Source of the DNA: WACF01 sp040880205
GTDB lineage: Bacteria > Pseudomonadota > Gammaproteobacteria > Pseudomonadales > Cellvibrionaceae
DNA: 15,149 nucleotides
NCBI GenBank assembly: GCA_040880205.1
Contig: JBBDIU010000123.1
Span: 1-15,149 of the forward strand
Direction of reading: 5' to 3'
Position 1 is the stretch's first letter. The number at the start of each line of letters is the position of its first letter. The notes under the pieces were generated by a model. It ran no database searches. It worked only from the letters and a program-made list of their open reading frames with translations, and was not told where the DNA came from. Both the position numbers and the translations under genes were made by a program. This document shows, piece after piece, positions 7,730 through 15,149 of this stretch.

Positions 7730-8650
7730 TTACATGCCTTCACCCCTGCACCGGTACCACCCGCGATAGCCGACGTGAGCGCCTTGTTCCAGTCGAAAAC
7801 GAAGATCGGCGGGCCAGTGCTGCTCGCCGTTCTCCCCGATGGGTTCTTCACCCGGTAGCGGCGTCACCTCGACGCGGACGAGGTTCGCGGTGAAGCTCGC
7901 GCCGCCGGCGAGATCTTCAAAACTGTTAGCCGTTTGGGCGTCTAGCTGTAACAGGTTGCCGTGCAACTTCAATACCCCCCGCAAGGCATCGTTGTCGGCG
8001 GAAGGCCCCGCCGCAAAAATCGCCTGGCCGGCGGCGGTGTAGGCGAATGTGCAGCGCTGATCCGTGGCAACGACTTTGCTGATATCCATTTCTTCCATTG
8101 TTGCTGGATCAGTCCTTGTGATGTCGGCGGTGTTTATTACTTCGGCGGCGGGCAGTAGCTCGGCGGGCTTTTCGTCGGCCGCGGCGGTAGTTGCCGCTTC
8201 GCTGTTCTCCAACTCGTCGATGAGGAATTTCATCTCGGCGATCTCCCGTCGCTGAGCTTCGATGATTTCGTCAGCAAGCTTTCGCGCCCTGGGATCGGAA
8301 ATATAGGCGCGTTCACTGGTCATGATGGCAATGGAGTGGTGGGGCACCATGGCCTTCATATATTCCACCTGGTTGATGGTGGTCTGGCTCCGCACCAACC
8401 ACAGTGCAAGGCCGAATACGACAACGCTGGCGGCAAAAATCCCGATATTGATCGCTTTGTTTTGGTACATGTTCAGCATGTAGCTGAGCATGATCACCGC
8501 CATGGTGGCGCCCATGACAAAGGCCATCCACAGCCGGGTTTCGCTCCACATAACATGCTCAAACACATAGGTGTTTAGATACATGAGACCAAACATGGCA
8601 ACGGTTGACGTCGCGATCATGGCGGCAAATCGCCAGTAGGACATGTGCAT
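7730..8650 (-). CDS. Membrane protein with three helices, DUF305 domain and extra C-terminal domain
   Basis: A protein of 306 residues from the ATG at 8650. Three membrane helices lie at about 5-27, 38-60 and 67-87, and place the rest in the periplasm if the N-terminus is inside. The DUF305 domain follows (about 93-147): YMKAMVPHHSIAIMTSERA, then ARKLADEIIEAQRREIAEMK. It is a ferritin-like helical family whose His-His/Met residues suggest metal binding, often near copper or heavy-metal genes; its function is unproven. After an Ala/Glu/Pro-rich linker (about 150-175) comes a C-terminal domain of about 110 residues that I do not recognise, with Cys near both ends (CTFAYTAAG and GWYRC) that could form a disulfide. 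The ribosome binding site GGAGG seven bases upstream selects ATG 8650 over the TTG at 8656. Single gene, convergent with the S9-family gene. Confidence 0.85.
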   Translation of the reverse strand: MHMSYWRFAAMIATSTVAMFGLMYLNTYVFEHVMWSETRLWMAFVMGATMAVIMLSYMLNMYQNKAINIGIFAASVVVFGLALWLVRSQTTINQVEYMKAMVPHHSIAIMTSERAYISDPRARKLADEIIEAQRREIAEMKFLIDELENSEAATTAAADEKPAELLPAAEVINTADITRTDPATMEEMDISKVVATDQRCTFAYTAAGQAIFAAGPSADNDALRGVLKLHGNLLQLDAQTANSFEDLAGGASFTANLVRVEVTPLPGEEPIGENGEQHWPADLRFRLEQGAHVGYRGWYRCRGEGM

Positions 8651-9100
8651 GGGCAAACCTCCGTGCGCAGGTTGAACTCCGATTCTACGTTTCCTTGTCC
8701 GTGATCTCTCCTTCCAGTGGCGTCGCCGGGAATCACCTTCGTGAAGTCTTTATGGTGCAAGCTCCGGACCGACTGACTTCCTTATTACTCATCTCCCCAC
8801 TGCCAACCAGCTTTGCCTTGTTCCGCGTGTTCAGCTTTAGGTTTGCGTACCCGCTGCTTGAGCGGGCTGGGTGGGGTTATCGAGCGACTCAATCACCAAC
8901 GATCAATAACAACCGGGATCAGCGGCTCAGAGTCGTGCGTAGCGCGTGCACGATGGTGGTGCGCGGTGGCGGATCGGGAAACTTGCTGCTTGCAAACGGA
9001 TTGTGCCGTCTTGATCGCACTCGATAATCAGCAACGCCCATTCAGTGAGGCGCGGATTTTCGTTCTCTGTTAGACTCGGCTGTTTTTTACGGTTGAGCTT
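8651..9100. other. Divergent intergenic region before the nickel/urease locus
   Basis: About 450 bases separate the leftward DUF305 gene from the rightward nickel permease gene. Plus-strand frames here (8605-9027, 8813-9073) lack ribosome binding sites and protein-like composition. A perfect 6-bp hairpin CCCGCT-GCTTG-AGCGGG occupies 8850-8866, without a T-tract. No NikR-type operator (GTATGA-N16-TCATAC) and no sigma-54 promoter (TGGCAC-N5-TTGCA) was seen. Confidence 0.5.
8658..8662 (-). promoter_or_regulatory. Ribosome binding site GGAGG of the DUF305 gene
   Basis: GGAGG on the minus strand lies seven bases from ATG 8650 but only one base from TTG 8656, so it fixes the start at 8650. Confidence 0.75.
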
Positions 9101-9811
9101 TTGCCCGTGGATTTTATTTTCAGCGCGTACTTGGCGGCTTTTGTTCTCGGTGCCGTGCATGCAATCGAAGTCGATCACATGGTCGCGGTGAGTGTTTTTG
9201 CGGGATTAAAGCCGCGTATGAAAGCCGCCGCGAGTTACGGTGCGCGTTGGGGCCTGGGCCATGCGGCGGTCGTGGTGTTGGTTGGCGGTCTGCTTGCCTG
9301 GTTGAATATTAAGGTTCCGGATACAATTGTCGGTTGGAGCGAAGTGTTGGTCGGCTTGGCACTGATCGCACTGGGTCTATGGGCATTGCGCGCGGGAAGC
9401 AAATTCCACAGCCATGCGCCACATGAACACGACCATTCCCGGCAATCTCGACACGGCCACCTGCACGCCCACGCCGGAGAGCGCGACCACCGCCATGCGC
9501 ACGAACATGCGCCCGCAAAGCATCACCAGCATTTGCCGGCGGCGATGGGGGCGCTGCATGGCCTGGCGGGTTCCGCGCCGGTACTAGCGCTAATTCCCAT
9601 CACCTTGTTGGAAAGTTTCTCTCAGTCCCTGATTTATTTGCTGTTGTTCAGCGTCGGAACCACCTTGTCCATGTCCCTGTATGCGCTGCTCGCCGCGTCG
9701 GCGGTACAAGGCATGAAATTGCCTGTACACCGGGTACGCCAACTCACGGCGGGAATCTCATGGGTTACGGTAGGGGTCGGGGTCTGGTGGATATTCGCCG
9801 CGCTTGGCTAG
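9101..9811 (+). CDS. Nickel permease, UreH/NicO (NiCoT-related) family
   Basis: A polytopic membrane protein of 236 residues with about six hydrophobic segments. The first helix carries HAIEVDH (20-26), the H-x4-D-H nickel signature of NiCoT/UreH transporters, and GLGHAAVV (51-58) matches the second conserved block. Between the two halves lies a loop with 16 His in 42 residues (103-144), a likely metal-collecting segment. The second half continues with ALHGLAGSAPVLALIP and LLLFSVGTTLSMSLYALLA. The expected job is Ni2+ import for urease, supported by its place 102-129 bases upstream of ureD on the same strand. There is no ATG near the N-terminus: TTG 9101 or GTG 9107 must start it, after an in-frame TAG. 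The weak GAG at 9095-9097 suits GTG 9107 slightly better. Cobalt or another metal is possible. Confidence 0.85.
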   Translation: MPVDFIFSAYLAAFVLGAVHAIEVDHMVAVSVFAGLKPRMKAAASYGARWGLGHAAVVVLVGGLLAWLNIKVPDTIVGWSEVLVGLALIALGLWALRAGSKFHSHAPHEHDHSRQSRHGHLHAHAGERDHRHAHEHAPAKHHQHLPAAMGALHGLAGSAPVLALIPITLLESFSQSLIYLLLFSVGTTLSMSLYALLAASAVQGMKLPVHRVRQLTAGISWVTVGVGVWWIFAALG

Positions 9812-9940
9812 TAATTAGTGGAAGCCAACAGCGCCATGGACAGTTTGCGCTGCATCTGATTTGCTGTAATGTAGCGTGAGTCCTTAAGCATTGCGAACGT
9901 TGCGTGCACACTTTTGGCGCAGACAAAAAGTCCTTCAATC

Positions 9941-10819
9941 ATGATCCAACCAGCCGACCTTGTGCACAATCAATTCGTTGCGAAAGCACCACTCCGCGAG
10001 TGGAAGGCGGCGCTGGAATTGCAATTCGGTGTTAGCGCCGCACGAACCAAATTGGTGCGCGCCAAACATAGTGGCCCTCTTCGGGTGCAACGCCCTTTTT
10101 ATCCCGAAGGCGATTGTTGCCATCTTTATGTTCTGCATCCGCCTGGGGGAATTGCTCCGGGCGATAGACTGCAGATTGACATTGCGCTGGACAGCGGCAG
10201 CCATGCCTTGCTCGCCACGCCTTCCGCGGGCAAGGTTTATACCTCCGATGCGCAGCGCAGCAAGCAGCGGCAAGCGGTGCACGCCGTGCTGCGAAGTGAG
10301 AGCTGCCTGGAGTGGTTGCCCCAGGAAACCATCGTATTTTCCGGGGCCAATGTGCAACTGGAAACCCGCTTCGACTTGCACGGCGATGCAAAACTGGCGG
10401 GCTGGGATATGGTTTGCCTGGGCCGCCGTGCTCATGGTGAACAGTTCTTGCAAGGCGATTGTGTGCAGCTCATTGAAATCAACCGCTGTGGCAAGCCGCT
10501 GATGCGTGAACGTATGCACTGGCAGGGAGGCGGCGACATGTTGCGGGCCCCTTGGGGCATGGCGGGACAGGTGGTGTCGGGTACTTTATTTGCGACCGTG
10601 GATGCCTCGCGTCAGCAACTCGACGACTGGCGAGCCGGTTTGGAGAACTTAGGGCTGCCAGGTGAATGGGGTATCAGCCAAAAACCCGGTATCTTGTTGG
10701 CGCGTTTTCTGGGCCAATCGGCGGCGCAGGGGCGCCGTGGTTTTGAATACCTGTGGACTTGCCTGCGCCCGCTGTTGAATAATCGCGTCGCCTGCCCGCC
10801 GAGAATATGGAATACATAA
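9941..10819 (+). CDS. ureD: Urease accessory protein UreD
   Basis: A protein of 292 residues from ATG 9941, the usual UreD length. Family blocks are clear: W-A-LEL-F near the N-terminus, then GPLRVQRPFYPEG, CHLYVLHPPGGIAPGD, TPSAGKVY and LEWLPQETIVF. UreD binds the urease apoenzyme and, with UreF and UreG, forms the complex through which nickel reaches the active site; it is proposed to contain the tunnel that passes the metal. A longer frame opens at TTG 9914, but it adds only nine residues (MAQTKSPSI) and has no better ribosome binding site, so ATG is preferred. It is the first accessory gene of the cluster and lies 45 bases before ureA. A weak promoter could lie in the 129-base gap after the permease, but no site is convincing. 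Confidence 0.95.
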   Translation: MIQPADLVHNQFVAKAPLREWKAALELQFGVSAARTKLVRAKHSGPLRVQRPFYPEGDCCHLYVLHPPGGIAPGDRLQIDIALDSGSHALLATPSAGKVYTSDAQRSKQRQAVHAVLRSESCLEWLPQETIVFSGANVQLETRFDLHGDAKLAGWDMVCLGRRAHGEQFLQGDCVQLIEINRCGKPLMRERMHWQGGGDMLRAPWGMAGQVVSGTLFATVDASRQQLDDWRAGLENLGLPGEWGISQKPGILLARFLGQSAAQGRRGFEYLWTCLRPLLNNRVACPPRIWNT

Positions 10820-10864
10820 AAAATGTTGCACACTCGTGAATAAAAATTCTGATGAGAATAGAGT

Positions 10865-11167
10865 ATGGAATTGAGTCCCCGCGAAAAAGATAAACTTCTG
10901 TTATTCACCGCCGGCCTGGTGGCGGAACGCCGCCGGGCCAAGGGCCTGAAGCTCAATTACCCCGAATCCGTGGCGCTTATTTCCGTGGAAGTGATGGAGG
11001 GCGCGCGGGAAGGTAAAACTGTCGCGGAGCTGATGGATTTGGGGCGCCGCGTCCTGACCGTTGATGATGTCATGGAAGGGGTTCCCGAGATGATTGATGA
11101 AGTGCAAGTGGAGGCGACGTTTCCCGACGGTAGCAAACTGGTTACCATCCACAACCCCATCGTTTAA
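10865..11167 (+). CDS. ureA: Urease gamma subunit UreA
   Basis: A protein of 100 residues, exactly the normal size of a separate gamma subunit. It starts MELSPREKDKLLLFTAGLVAERR, followed by the typical LNYPESVALIS and EGAREGKTVAELM blocks and VPEMIDEVQVEATFPDG-KLVT. UreA assembles with UreB and UreC into the (alpha-beta-gamma)3 cytoplasmic urease. The gamma, beta and alpha subunits are three separate genes here, as in most bacteria, unlike the Helicobacter fusion of gamma and beta. The ribosome binding site is weak (GAG, about ten bases upstream). It is followed ten bases later by ureB. Confidence 0.97.
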   Translation: MELSPREKDKLLLFTAGLVAERRRAKGLKLNYPESVALISVEVMEGAREGKTVAELMDLGRRVLTVDDVMEGVPEMIDEVQVEATFPDGSKLVTIHNPIV

Positions 11168-11177
11168 GGCGGACACT

Positions 11178-11483
11178 ATGATACCCGGCGAATACGATAT
11201 CCAAGCGGGCGAACTCGAGCTTAATGCCGGACGCCGCACGCAAACCATTACCGTGGAAAATACCGGCGATCGCCCCATTCAGGTAGGCTCCCACTATCAT
11301 TTTTTTGAAACCAATCCGGCGCTTCGTTTTGATCGCGCGCTAAGCAAGGGCTTTCGCCTGAATATCGCCGCGGGTACCGCGGTACGCTTTGAACCGGGTC
11401 AGGACCGGGAAGTGGAGCTGGTGGAACTGGCGGGGGACAAAATCGTTTACGGTTTTCGCGGCGATGTAATGGGCAAGCTGTAA
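11178..11483 (+). CDS. ureB: Urease beta subunit UreB
   Basis: A protein of 101 residues, the normal size of a free beta subunit. The start MIPGEY is the family's usual N-terminus, preceded by AAGGCGG, and rules out the longer frame from 11094 that overlaps ureA. Conserved blocks are ELELNAGR, NTGDRPIQVGSHYHFFETNPAL, GFRLNIAAGTAVRFEPGQ and VYGFRGDVMGKL. UreB packs against UreC and helps stabilise the mobile flap over the active site. It lies ten bases after ureA and 47 bases before ureC, in one evident operon. Confidence 0.97.
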   Translation: MIPGEYDIQAGELELNAGRRTQTITVENTGDRPIQVGSHYHFFETNPALRFDRALSKGFRLNIAAGTAVRFEPGQDREVELVELAGDKIVYGFRGDVMGKL

Positions 11484-11530
11484 TGAAGAAGTCGGGTGTT
11501 TGGTGAAGCTCCCAGTGACCGGAGATAAAA

Positions 11531-13234
11531 ATGAGCAAAATTGATCGCCGCGCTTACGCGGACATGTTTGGCCCCACGGTGGGCGACCGGGTTCGCTTGG
11601 GTGATACCGAACTGTGGCTGCGCGTGGAAAAGGATTTCACCACCTATGGCGAAGAAGTCAAGTTCGGCGGTGGTAAGGTTATTCGCGATGGCATGGGCCA
11701 GAGTCAACGGGCCAGCGCGGATACACCGGACACGGTGATCACCAATGCCCTGATTGTGGATTACTGGGGCATCGTCAAAGCCGATGTGGCTATCAAGAAT
11801 GGGCGCATCACCGGCATCGGCAAGGCCGGCAATCCCGACATTCAGCCGAACGTGGACATCGTCCTGGGCCCCGGGACCGAAGTTATCGCCGGCGAGGGAC
11901 AAATTCTTAGCGCGGGTGGAATCGACGCCCATATTCATTTCGTCTGCCCGCAGCAGATTGAAGAGGCCCTCATGAGTGGCATTACCACCATGTTGGGTGG
12001 CGGCACCGGGCCGGCCACCGGCACCAAGGCCACTACCTGCACTCCGGGACCCTGGCACATTCAGCAAATGCTTAAAGCCTCCGAAGCCTTCCCCATGAAC
12101 CTGGGCTACATGGGCAAGGGCAACGGCAGCTTGCCCGAAGCCTTGAACGAACATGTCGAAGCCGGAGCCATGGGTCTGAAATTGCACGAGGACTGGGGCA
12201 CCACGCCAGCGGCCATCGACAACTGCCTGAATGTGGCGGAGCACTACGATGTGCAAGTCGCCATTCACACCGACACACTCAACGAATCCGGCTTTGTGGA
12301 AGACACGCTGGCTGCATTCAAAGGCCGGACTATTCACACCTATCACACTGAAGGTGCGGGCGGCGGTCATGCGCCGGATATCATCAAAGCCTGTGGCGAA
12401 GCCAACATTTTGCCGTCCTCCACCAATCCGACTCGTCCGTACACGGTTAATACCGTGGACGAACATCTCGACATGTTAATGGTGTGTCACCACCTTGACC
12501 CAAACATTCCCGAGGACGTGGCCTTTGCGGACTCCCGTATTCGTAAGGAAACCATCGCCGCCGAAGATATCCTGCACGACCTGGGCGCATTTTCCATGAT
12601 TGCCTCCGACTCCCAGGCCATGGGCCGGGTAGGGGAGGTCATAAGCCGTACCTGGCAAACCGCGCACAAGATGAAAGTACAGCGCGGCCCCCTGGACCGA
12701 GACGACGACAAGGCCGATAACTTTCGAATCAAACGCTACATCGCCAAATACACCATCAACCCGGCGATCAGCCACGGCATCGACCACGAGGTGGGTTCGA
12801 TTGAAGTTGGCAAATTGGCGGATCTGGTGCTGTGGAAACCGGCCTTCTTCGGCGTAAAGCCGGCCCTGATAATCAAAGGTGGCGTAATCGCGGCCGCGCC
12901 CATGGGTGACCCCAACGCCTCCATTCCCACGCCGCAACCCGTACACTACCGTTATATGTTCGGCGGCTTCGGCAGGGCGATGACCGCCACCTCGGTTAAC
13001 TTTGTAAGCCAGGCGGCATTGAAAAACGGCGTCGGTGATGCACTCGGCTTGCAGCGCCGTTCGGTGGCGGTAAGGAACTGCCGCAACATCACTAAAGCCA
13101 ATATGCTTTTAAACGATTACCAGCCCCACATGGAAGTGCACCCGGAGACCTACGAAGTGCGCGCCGATGGACAACTGCTGGTGTGCGAGCCCATGAAAGT
13201 GCTGCCCCTCGCGCAACGCTACTTTTTATTTTAG
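11531..13234 (+). CDS. ureC: Urease alpha (catalytic) subunit UreC
   Basis: A protein of 567 residues, standard for UreC. It hydrolyses urea to ammonia and carbamate at a di-nickel centre in an amidohydrolase barrel. All key residues are present at the same numbers as in the Klebsiella enzyme: His134 and His136 (AHIHF), the carbamylated Lys217 (MGLKLHEDWG), His246 (AIHTDT), His272 (TYHTEGAGGGH), Asp360 (IASDSQ), and the flap Cys319-His320 (MVCHHLDP). Nothing suggests an inactive enzyme. GGAG at 11521-11524, six bases from the ATG, is a good ribosome binding site. The protein is cytoplasmic and needs carbon dioxide and UreD/E/F/G for nickel insertion. The gene is followed 16 bases later by ureE. 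Confidence 0.98.
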   Translation: MSKIDRRAYADMFGPTVGDRVRLGDTELWLRVEKDFTTYGEEVKFGGGKVIRDGMGQSQRASADTPDTVITNALIVDYWGIVKADVAIKNGRITGIGKAGNPDIQPNVDIVLGPGTEVIAGEGQILSAGGIDAHIHFVCPQQIEEALMSGITTMLGGGTGPATGTKATTCTPGPWHIQQMLKASEAFPMNLGYMGKGNGSLPEALNEHVEAGAMGLKLHEDWGTTPAAIDNCLNVAEHYDVQVAIHTDTLNESGFVEDTLAAFKGRTIHTYHTEGAGGGHAPDIIKACGEANILPSSTNPTRPYTVNTVDEHLDMLMVCHHLDPNIPEDVAFADSRIRKETIAAEDILHDLGAFSMIASDSQAMGRVGEVISRTWQTAHKMKVQRGPLDRDDDKADNFRIKRYIAKYTINPAISHGIDHEVGSIEVGKLADLVLWKPAFFGVKPALIIKGGVIAAAPMGDPNASIPTPQPVHYRYMFGGFGRAMTATSVNFVSQAALKNGVGDALGLQRRSVAVRNCRNITKANMLLNDYQPHMEVHPETYEVRADGQLLVCEPMKVLPLAQRYFLF

Positions 13235-13250
13235 AGAGCGCCCCGGAACA

Positions 13251-13790
13251 ATGATGAAAGAGCAAAACCAGATGCTGGAGTGCTTCGAGTTGGCCGAAAC
13301 AAAAAAACAGCCAGGCGAAGAGGCTGCCGTCACTCTATCGTTGACCTTCGCGCAAAGACAGAAGAGCCGCGCAAAAGCCGCCAGTGAAAGCGGCCGGGAA
13401 GTTGCCTGGTTCCTGCCACGCGGACATGTGCTCGCCGATGGCGATTGCCTCAAGGCCCAAGACGGCAGTTTGGTATGTATCATTGCCGCCGCCGAAACCG
13501 TATCGGAGGTGAGTTGCGATAATCCCTTGTTGTTAAGCCGTGCGGCCTACCACTTGGGCAATCGCCATGTGCCGCTGCAAATAGACGCGGGACGCCTGCG
13601 CTATCAACATGACCACGTTCTGGACGCGATGCTGACCGGTCTGGGCCTGCGGGTGGATTGTGTCCAACAGCCCTTTCACCCGGAACCCGGTGCCTATCAC
13701 TCTCACGCCGTCCACGCTCATGGTCCAGGGGAGCATAGTTCAGACCAACATAGTTCAGACGACAATCACAGCCACAGCCATGGTCACTGA
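13251..13790 (+). CDS. ureE: Urease accessory metallochaperone UreE with His-rich tail
   Basis: A protein of 179 residues. The N-terminal peptide-binding domain leads into the metal-binding domain with LGNRHVPLQ (holding the conserved interface His), RYQHDHVLDAML, and CVQQPFHPEPGAYH. UreE is a cytoplasmic dimer that binds nickel and hands it to UreG. The tail from the HPEP block onward carries 11 His in 37 residues, a nickel store as in Klebsiella UreE and unlike the tail-less Bacillus type. Two ATG codons (13251, 13254) can start it; the ribosome binding site is a weak GGAA. The 3' end overlaps ureF by 11 bases, which suggests translational coupling. The tail contains a 12-base direct repeat encoding HSSD twice. 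Confidence 0.95.
   Translation: MMKEQNQMLECFELAETKKQPGEEAAVTLSLTFAQRQKSRAKAASESGREVAWFLPRGHVLADGDCLKAQDGSLVCIIAAAETVSEVSCDNPLLLSRAAYHLGNRHVPLQIDAGRLRYQHDHVLDAMLTGLGLRVDCVQQPFHPEPGAYHSHAVHAHGPGEHSSDQHSSDDNHSHSHGH
13734..13760 (+). repeat. 12-base direct repeat in the ureE tail
   Basis: CATAGTTCAGAC occurs at 13734-13745 and again at 13749-13760, a 15-base period that stays in frame and encodes HSSDQ then HSSDD. This looks like a slippage-type duplication within the His-rich tail. Confidence 0.85.
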
Positions 13791-14457
13791 AGATTCCCAG
13801 ACTCTGTTGCACTTGATGCAGCTGGTCAGCCCCGCCTTGCCGGTGGGCGCCTACGCCTATTCCCAGGGTTTGGAATCCGCCGTGGAGCAACAGTGGGTGA
13901 GCGATGCGGACAGCGCGGAAAACTGGATCGGCAATGTAATGATCTATAACCTGGGCAATCTGGATGGGCCGATTCTCGCGCGGCTGCATGGGGCCTGGTT
14001 GCGGCGCGACCTGGATGCGCTGAACCATTGGAACCACTTCATCCAGGCATCGCGGGAATCCAGGGAGCTATTGTTGGAGGACTTGGAGATGGGCGCGGCA
14101 CTACGGCGTCTGCTGCTGGAGTTGGATGTTCCGGGAGCGGATCGGTGGGGCGCCGAGGACACCAGCTTCGCGGGTATGTTTTCCCTGGCGGCCAGCCATT
14201 GGCAGCTGAGCGAGGACCACATGTTGAACGGCTTCGTCTGGAGTTGGTTGGAAAATCAGGTCGCCGCGGCGATAAAACTGGTTCCCCTGGGCCAAACCCA
14301 GGGGCAGAAACTACTGATTAACCTGATGCCCGTGGTGCGCACAACGGTGCAGCGCAGCAAGACAGTGGCGGACGACGAACTGGGCGCCAGCCTCCCGCGC
14401 CTGGCACTGGCTTCCATGCAGCACGAGGTACAATACTCACGTTTATTCAGATCTTGA
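13780..14457 (+). CDS. ureF: Urease accessory protein UreF
   Basis: A protein of 225 residues, matching the UreF family. The typical N-terminal block LLHLMQLVSPALPVGAYAYSQG is followed by GLESAVEQQWVSD, and the C-terminus has the family ending with SRLFRS. UreF joins UreD and UreG in the pre-activation complex and is thought to control UreG GTPase use during nickel insertion. The frame stays open upstream to 13660, but that part would overlap ureE and is not UreF-like; the start at ATG 13780 overlaps the ureE end by 11 bases. No separate ribosome binding site is evident, consistent with coupled translation. A small gap of nine bases separates it from ureG. Confidence 0.94.
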   Translation: MVTEDSQTLLHLMQLVSPALPVGAYAYSQGLESAVEQQWVSDADSAENWIGNVMIYNLGNLDGPILARLHGAWLRRDLDALNHWNHFIQASRESRELLLEDLEMGAALRRLLLELDVPGADRWGAEDTSFAGMFSLAASHWQLSEDHMLNGFVWSWLENQVAAAIKLVPLGQTQGQKLLINLMPVVRTTVQRSKTVADDELGASLPRLALASMQHEVQYSRLFRS

Positions 14458-14466
14458 GAGGAATGT

Positions 14467-15087
14467 ATGAAAAAGCCAGCTCTCCGCCTGGGCATTGGCG
14501 GCCCCGTCGGTTCGGGTAAAACCGCCCTGGTGAAAGCGCTTTGTGTCGAACTCAAGGATTTGTTCGATATCGCCGTGATCACCAACGACATATACACCCG
14601 CGAAGATGCGGAGTTTCTGCTGCGCCACAAAGTGCTGGACGCGGATCGCATCGTGGGAGTGGAAACCGGCGGTTGCCCCCACACCGCGATTCGCGAGGAT
14701 GCGTCCATGAATCTATCGGCAGTGGCTGATTTGCAGCAGCGCTTTCCTCAATTAGAAATCATTTTTATCGAAAGCGGCGGTGACAACCTGGCGGCTACTT
14801 TCAGCCCGGAACTGTCCGACCTCACCCTCTATGTGATAGACGTATCCGCCGGCGACAAAATCCCCCGCAAGGGTGGGCCGGGCATCACCAAGTCCGACTT
14901 GCTGGTGATCAACAAAACCGATTTGGCCCCACTGGTGGGTGCGAGTCTGGAGGTAATGGACCGGGACGCAAGGAAAATGCGCGGCGATAAACCCTTCGTG
15001 TTCAGCAATCTAAAATCCGGCGAAGGCCTGGATGACATCGTGCATTTTATTACCGATCAGGGAATGCTAACACCGAGCATTGCCTAG
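14467..15087 (+). CDS. ureG: Urease accessory GTPase UreG
   Basis: A protein of 206 residues, standard for UreG. It is a SIMIBI-class GTPase: the P-loop GGPVGSGKT covers residues 11-19, the metal-binding Cys-Pro-His is 70-72 within VETGGCPHTAIREDASMN, ESGGDNLAATFSPEL is the switch region, and NKTDL gives guanine specificity. UreG receives nickel from UreE, dimerises on GTP, and releases the metal to urease through UreF and UreD. AGAGG, five bases upstream of ATG 14467, is a good ribosome binding site. It is the last gene of the operon, followed 16 bases later by the terminator. Confidence 0.97.
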   Translation: MKKPALRLGIGGPVGSGKTALVKALCVELKDLFDIAVITNDIYTREDAEFLLRHKVLDADRIVGVETGGCPHTAIREDASMNLSAVADLQQRFPQLEIIFIESGGDNLAATFSPELSDLTLYVIDVSAGDKIPRKGGPGITKSDLLVINKTDLAPLVGASLEVMDRDARKMRGDKPFVFSNLKSGEGLDDIVHFITDQGMLTPSIA

Positions 15088-15103
15088 TTGAAAAAGTAAC
15101 CAT

Positions 15104-15130
15104 CCCCCGGCAAAGCCGGGGGCTTTCGTA
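15104..15130 (+). terminator. Intrinsic terminator of the urease operon
   Basis: CCCCCGGC (15104-15111) and GCCGGGGG (15115-15122) form a perfect 8-bp G/C stem with a 3-base loop, followed by CTTTCGTATTGTT. The T-run is short and interrupted, but the stem is very stable and starts 16 bases after the ureG stop. Confidence 0.85.
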
Positions 15131-15149
15131 TTGTTAGCCGCTCGAAGCG

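Noticed and set aside
8850..8866. Hairpin CCCGCT-GCTTG-AGCGGG as a terminator
   Set aside because: No T-tract follows on either strand and no gene ends nearby.
9935..10519. Minus-strand open frame of 194 codons
   Set aside because: It is antisense to ureD and shows no domain or ribosome binding site.
11447..12466. Minus-strand open frame of 339 codons
   Set aside because: It lies entirely across ureB/ureC, which are unmistakable on the plus strand.
13480..14037. Minus-strand open frame of 185 codons
   Set aside because: It crosses ureE and ureF on the opposite strand and has no protein-like features.
1..15149. tRNA genes, CRISPR arrays, insertion sequences
   Set aside because: Reading both strands I found no T-loop-like GGTTCGANTCC motif with a fold, no regularly spaced repeats, and no transposase or terminal inverted repeats.

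Overview
The window looks like chromosome of a Gram-negative, probably gammaproteobacterial organism. The reasons are a lipoprotein with a lipobox, MscS, MFS and DUF305 membrane proteins, a moderately high G+C content, and a urease cluster in the proteobacterial order. Placement below class level (perhaps a marine Cellvibrionales-like lineage) is only an impression. There are no tRNA or rRNA genes, no complete mobile element and no CRISPR array that I can see.

Left part (1-5600), scattered single genes. An MscS-family mechanosensitive channel runs leftward off the edge. Divergent from it is an uncharacterised lipoprotein gene with a strong ribosome binding site and a perfect inverted repeat just upstream. 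A non-coding stretch with a large stem-loop follows, then a small gamma-glutamylcyclotransferase-like gene that converges on an MFS transporter gene. A further ~630 bases hold no supportable gene.

Middle (5600-9100). A 637-residue secreted S9-type (prolyl oligopeptidase family) protein has lost its catalytic serine, its catalytic histidine and the usual HGGP oxyanion-loop motif, so it is probably a pseudopeptidase. It is followed, on the opposite strand, by a three-helix membrane protein with a DUF305 domain and an unrecognised C-terminal domain.

Right part (9101-15130), a complete nickel and urease locus on the + strand in the order nickel permease (UreH/NicO type), ureD, ureA, ureB, ureC, ureE, ureF, ureG, closed by a strong intrinsic terminator. 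The permease imports Ni2+; UreE (with a His-rich tail) and UreG deliver it with UreD/UreF to the UreABC apoenzyme, which hydrolyses urea to ammonia and carbamate. UreC carries all metal ligands, the carbamylated lysine and the flap Cys/His at the same numbers as the Klebsiella enzyme, so the urease is predicted to be active.

Most of the window is conventional. The best leads are the degenerate S9 protein, the stem-loop at 2990-3052, the dyad upstream of the lipoprotein gene, and the DUF305 protein's extra domain. I do not see convincing evidence of a wholly new multi-gene system.
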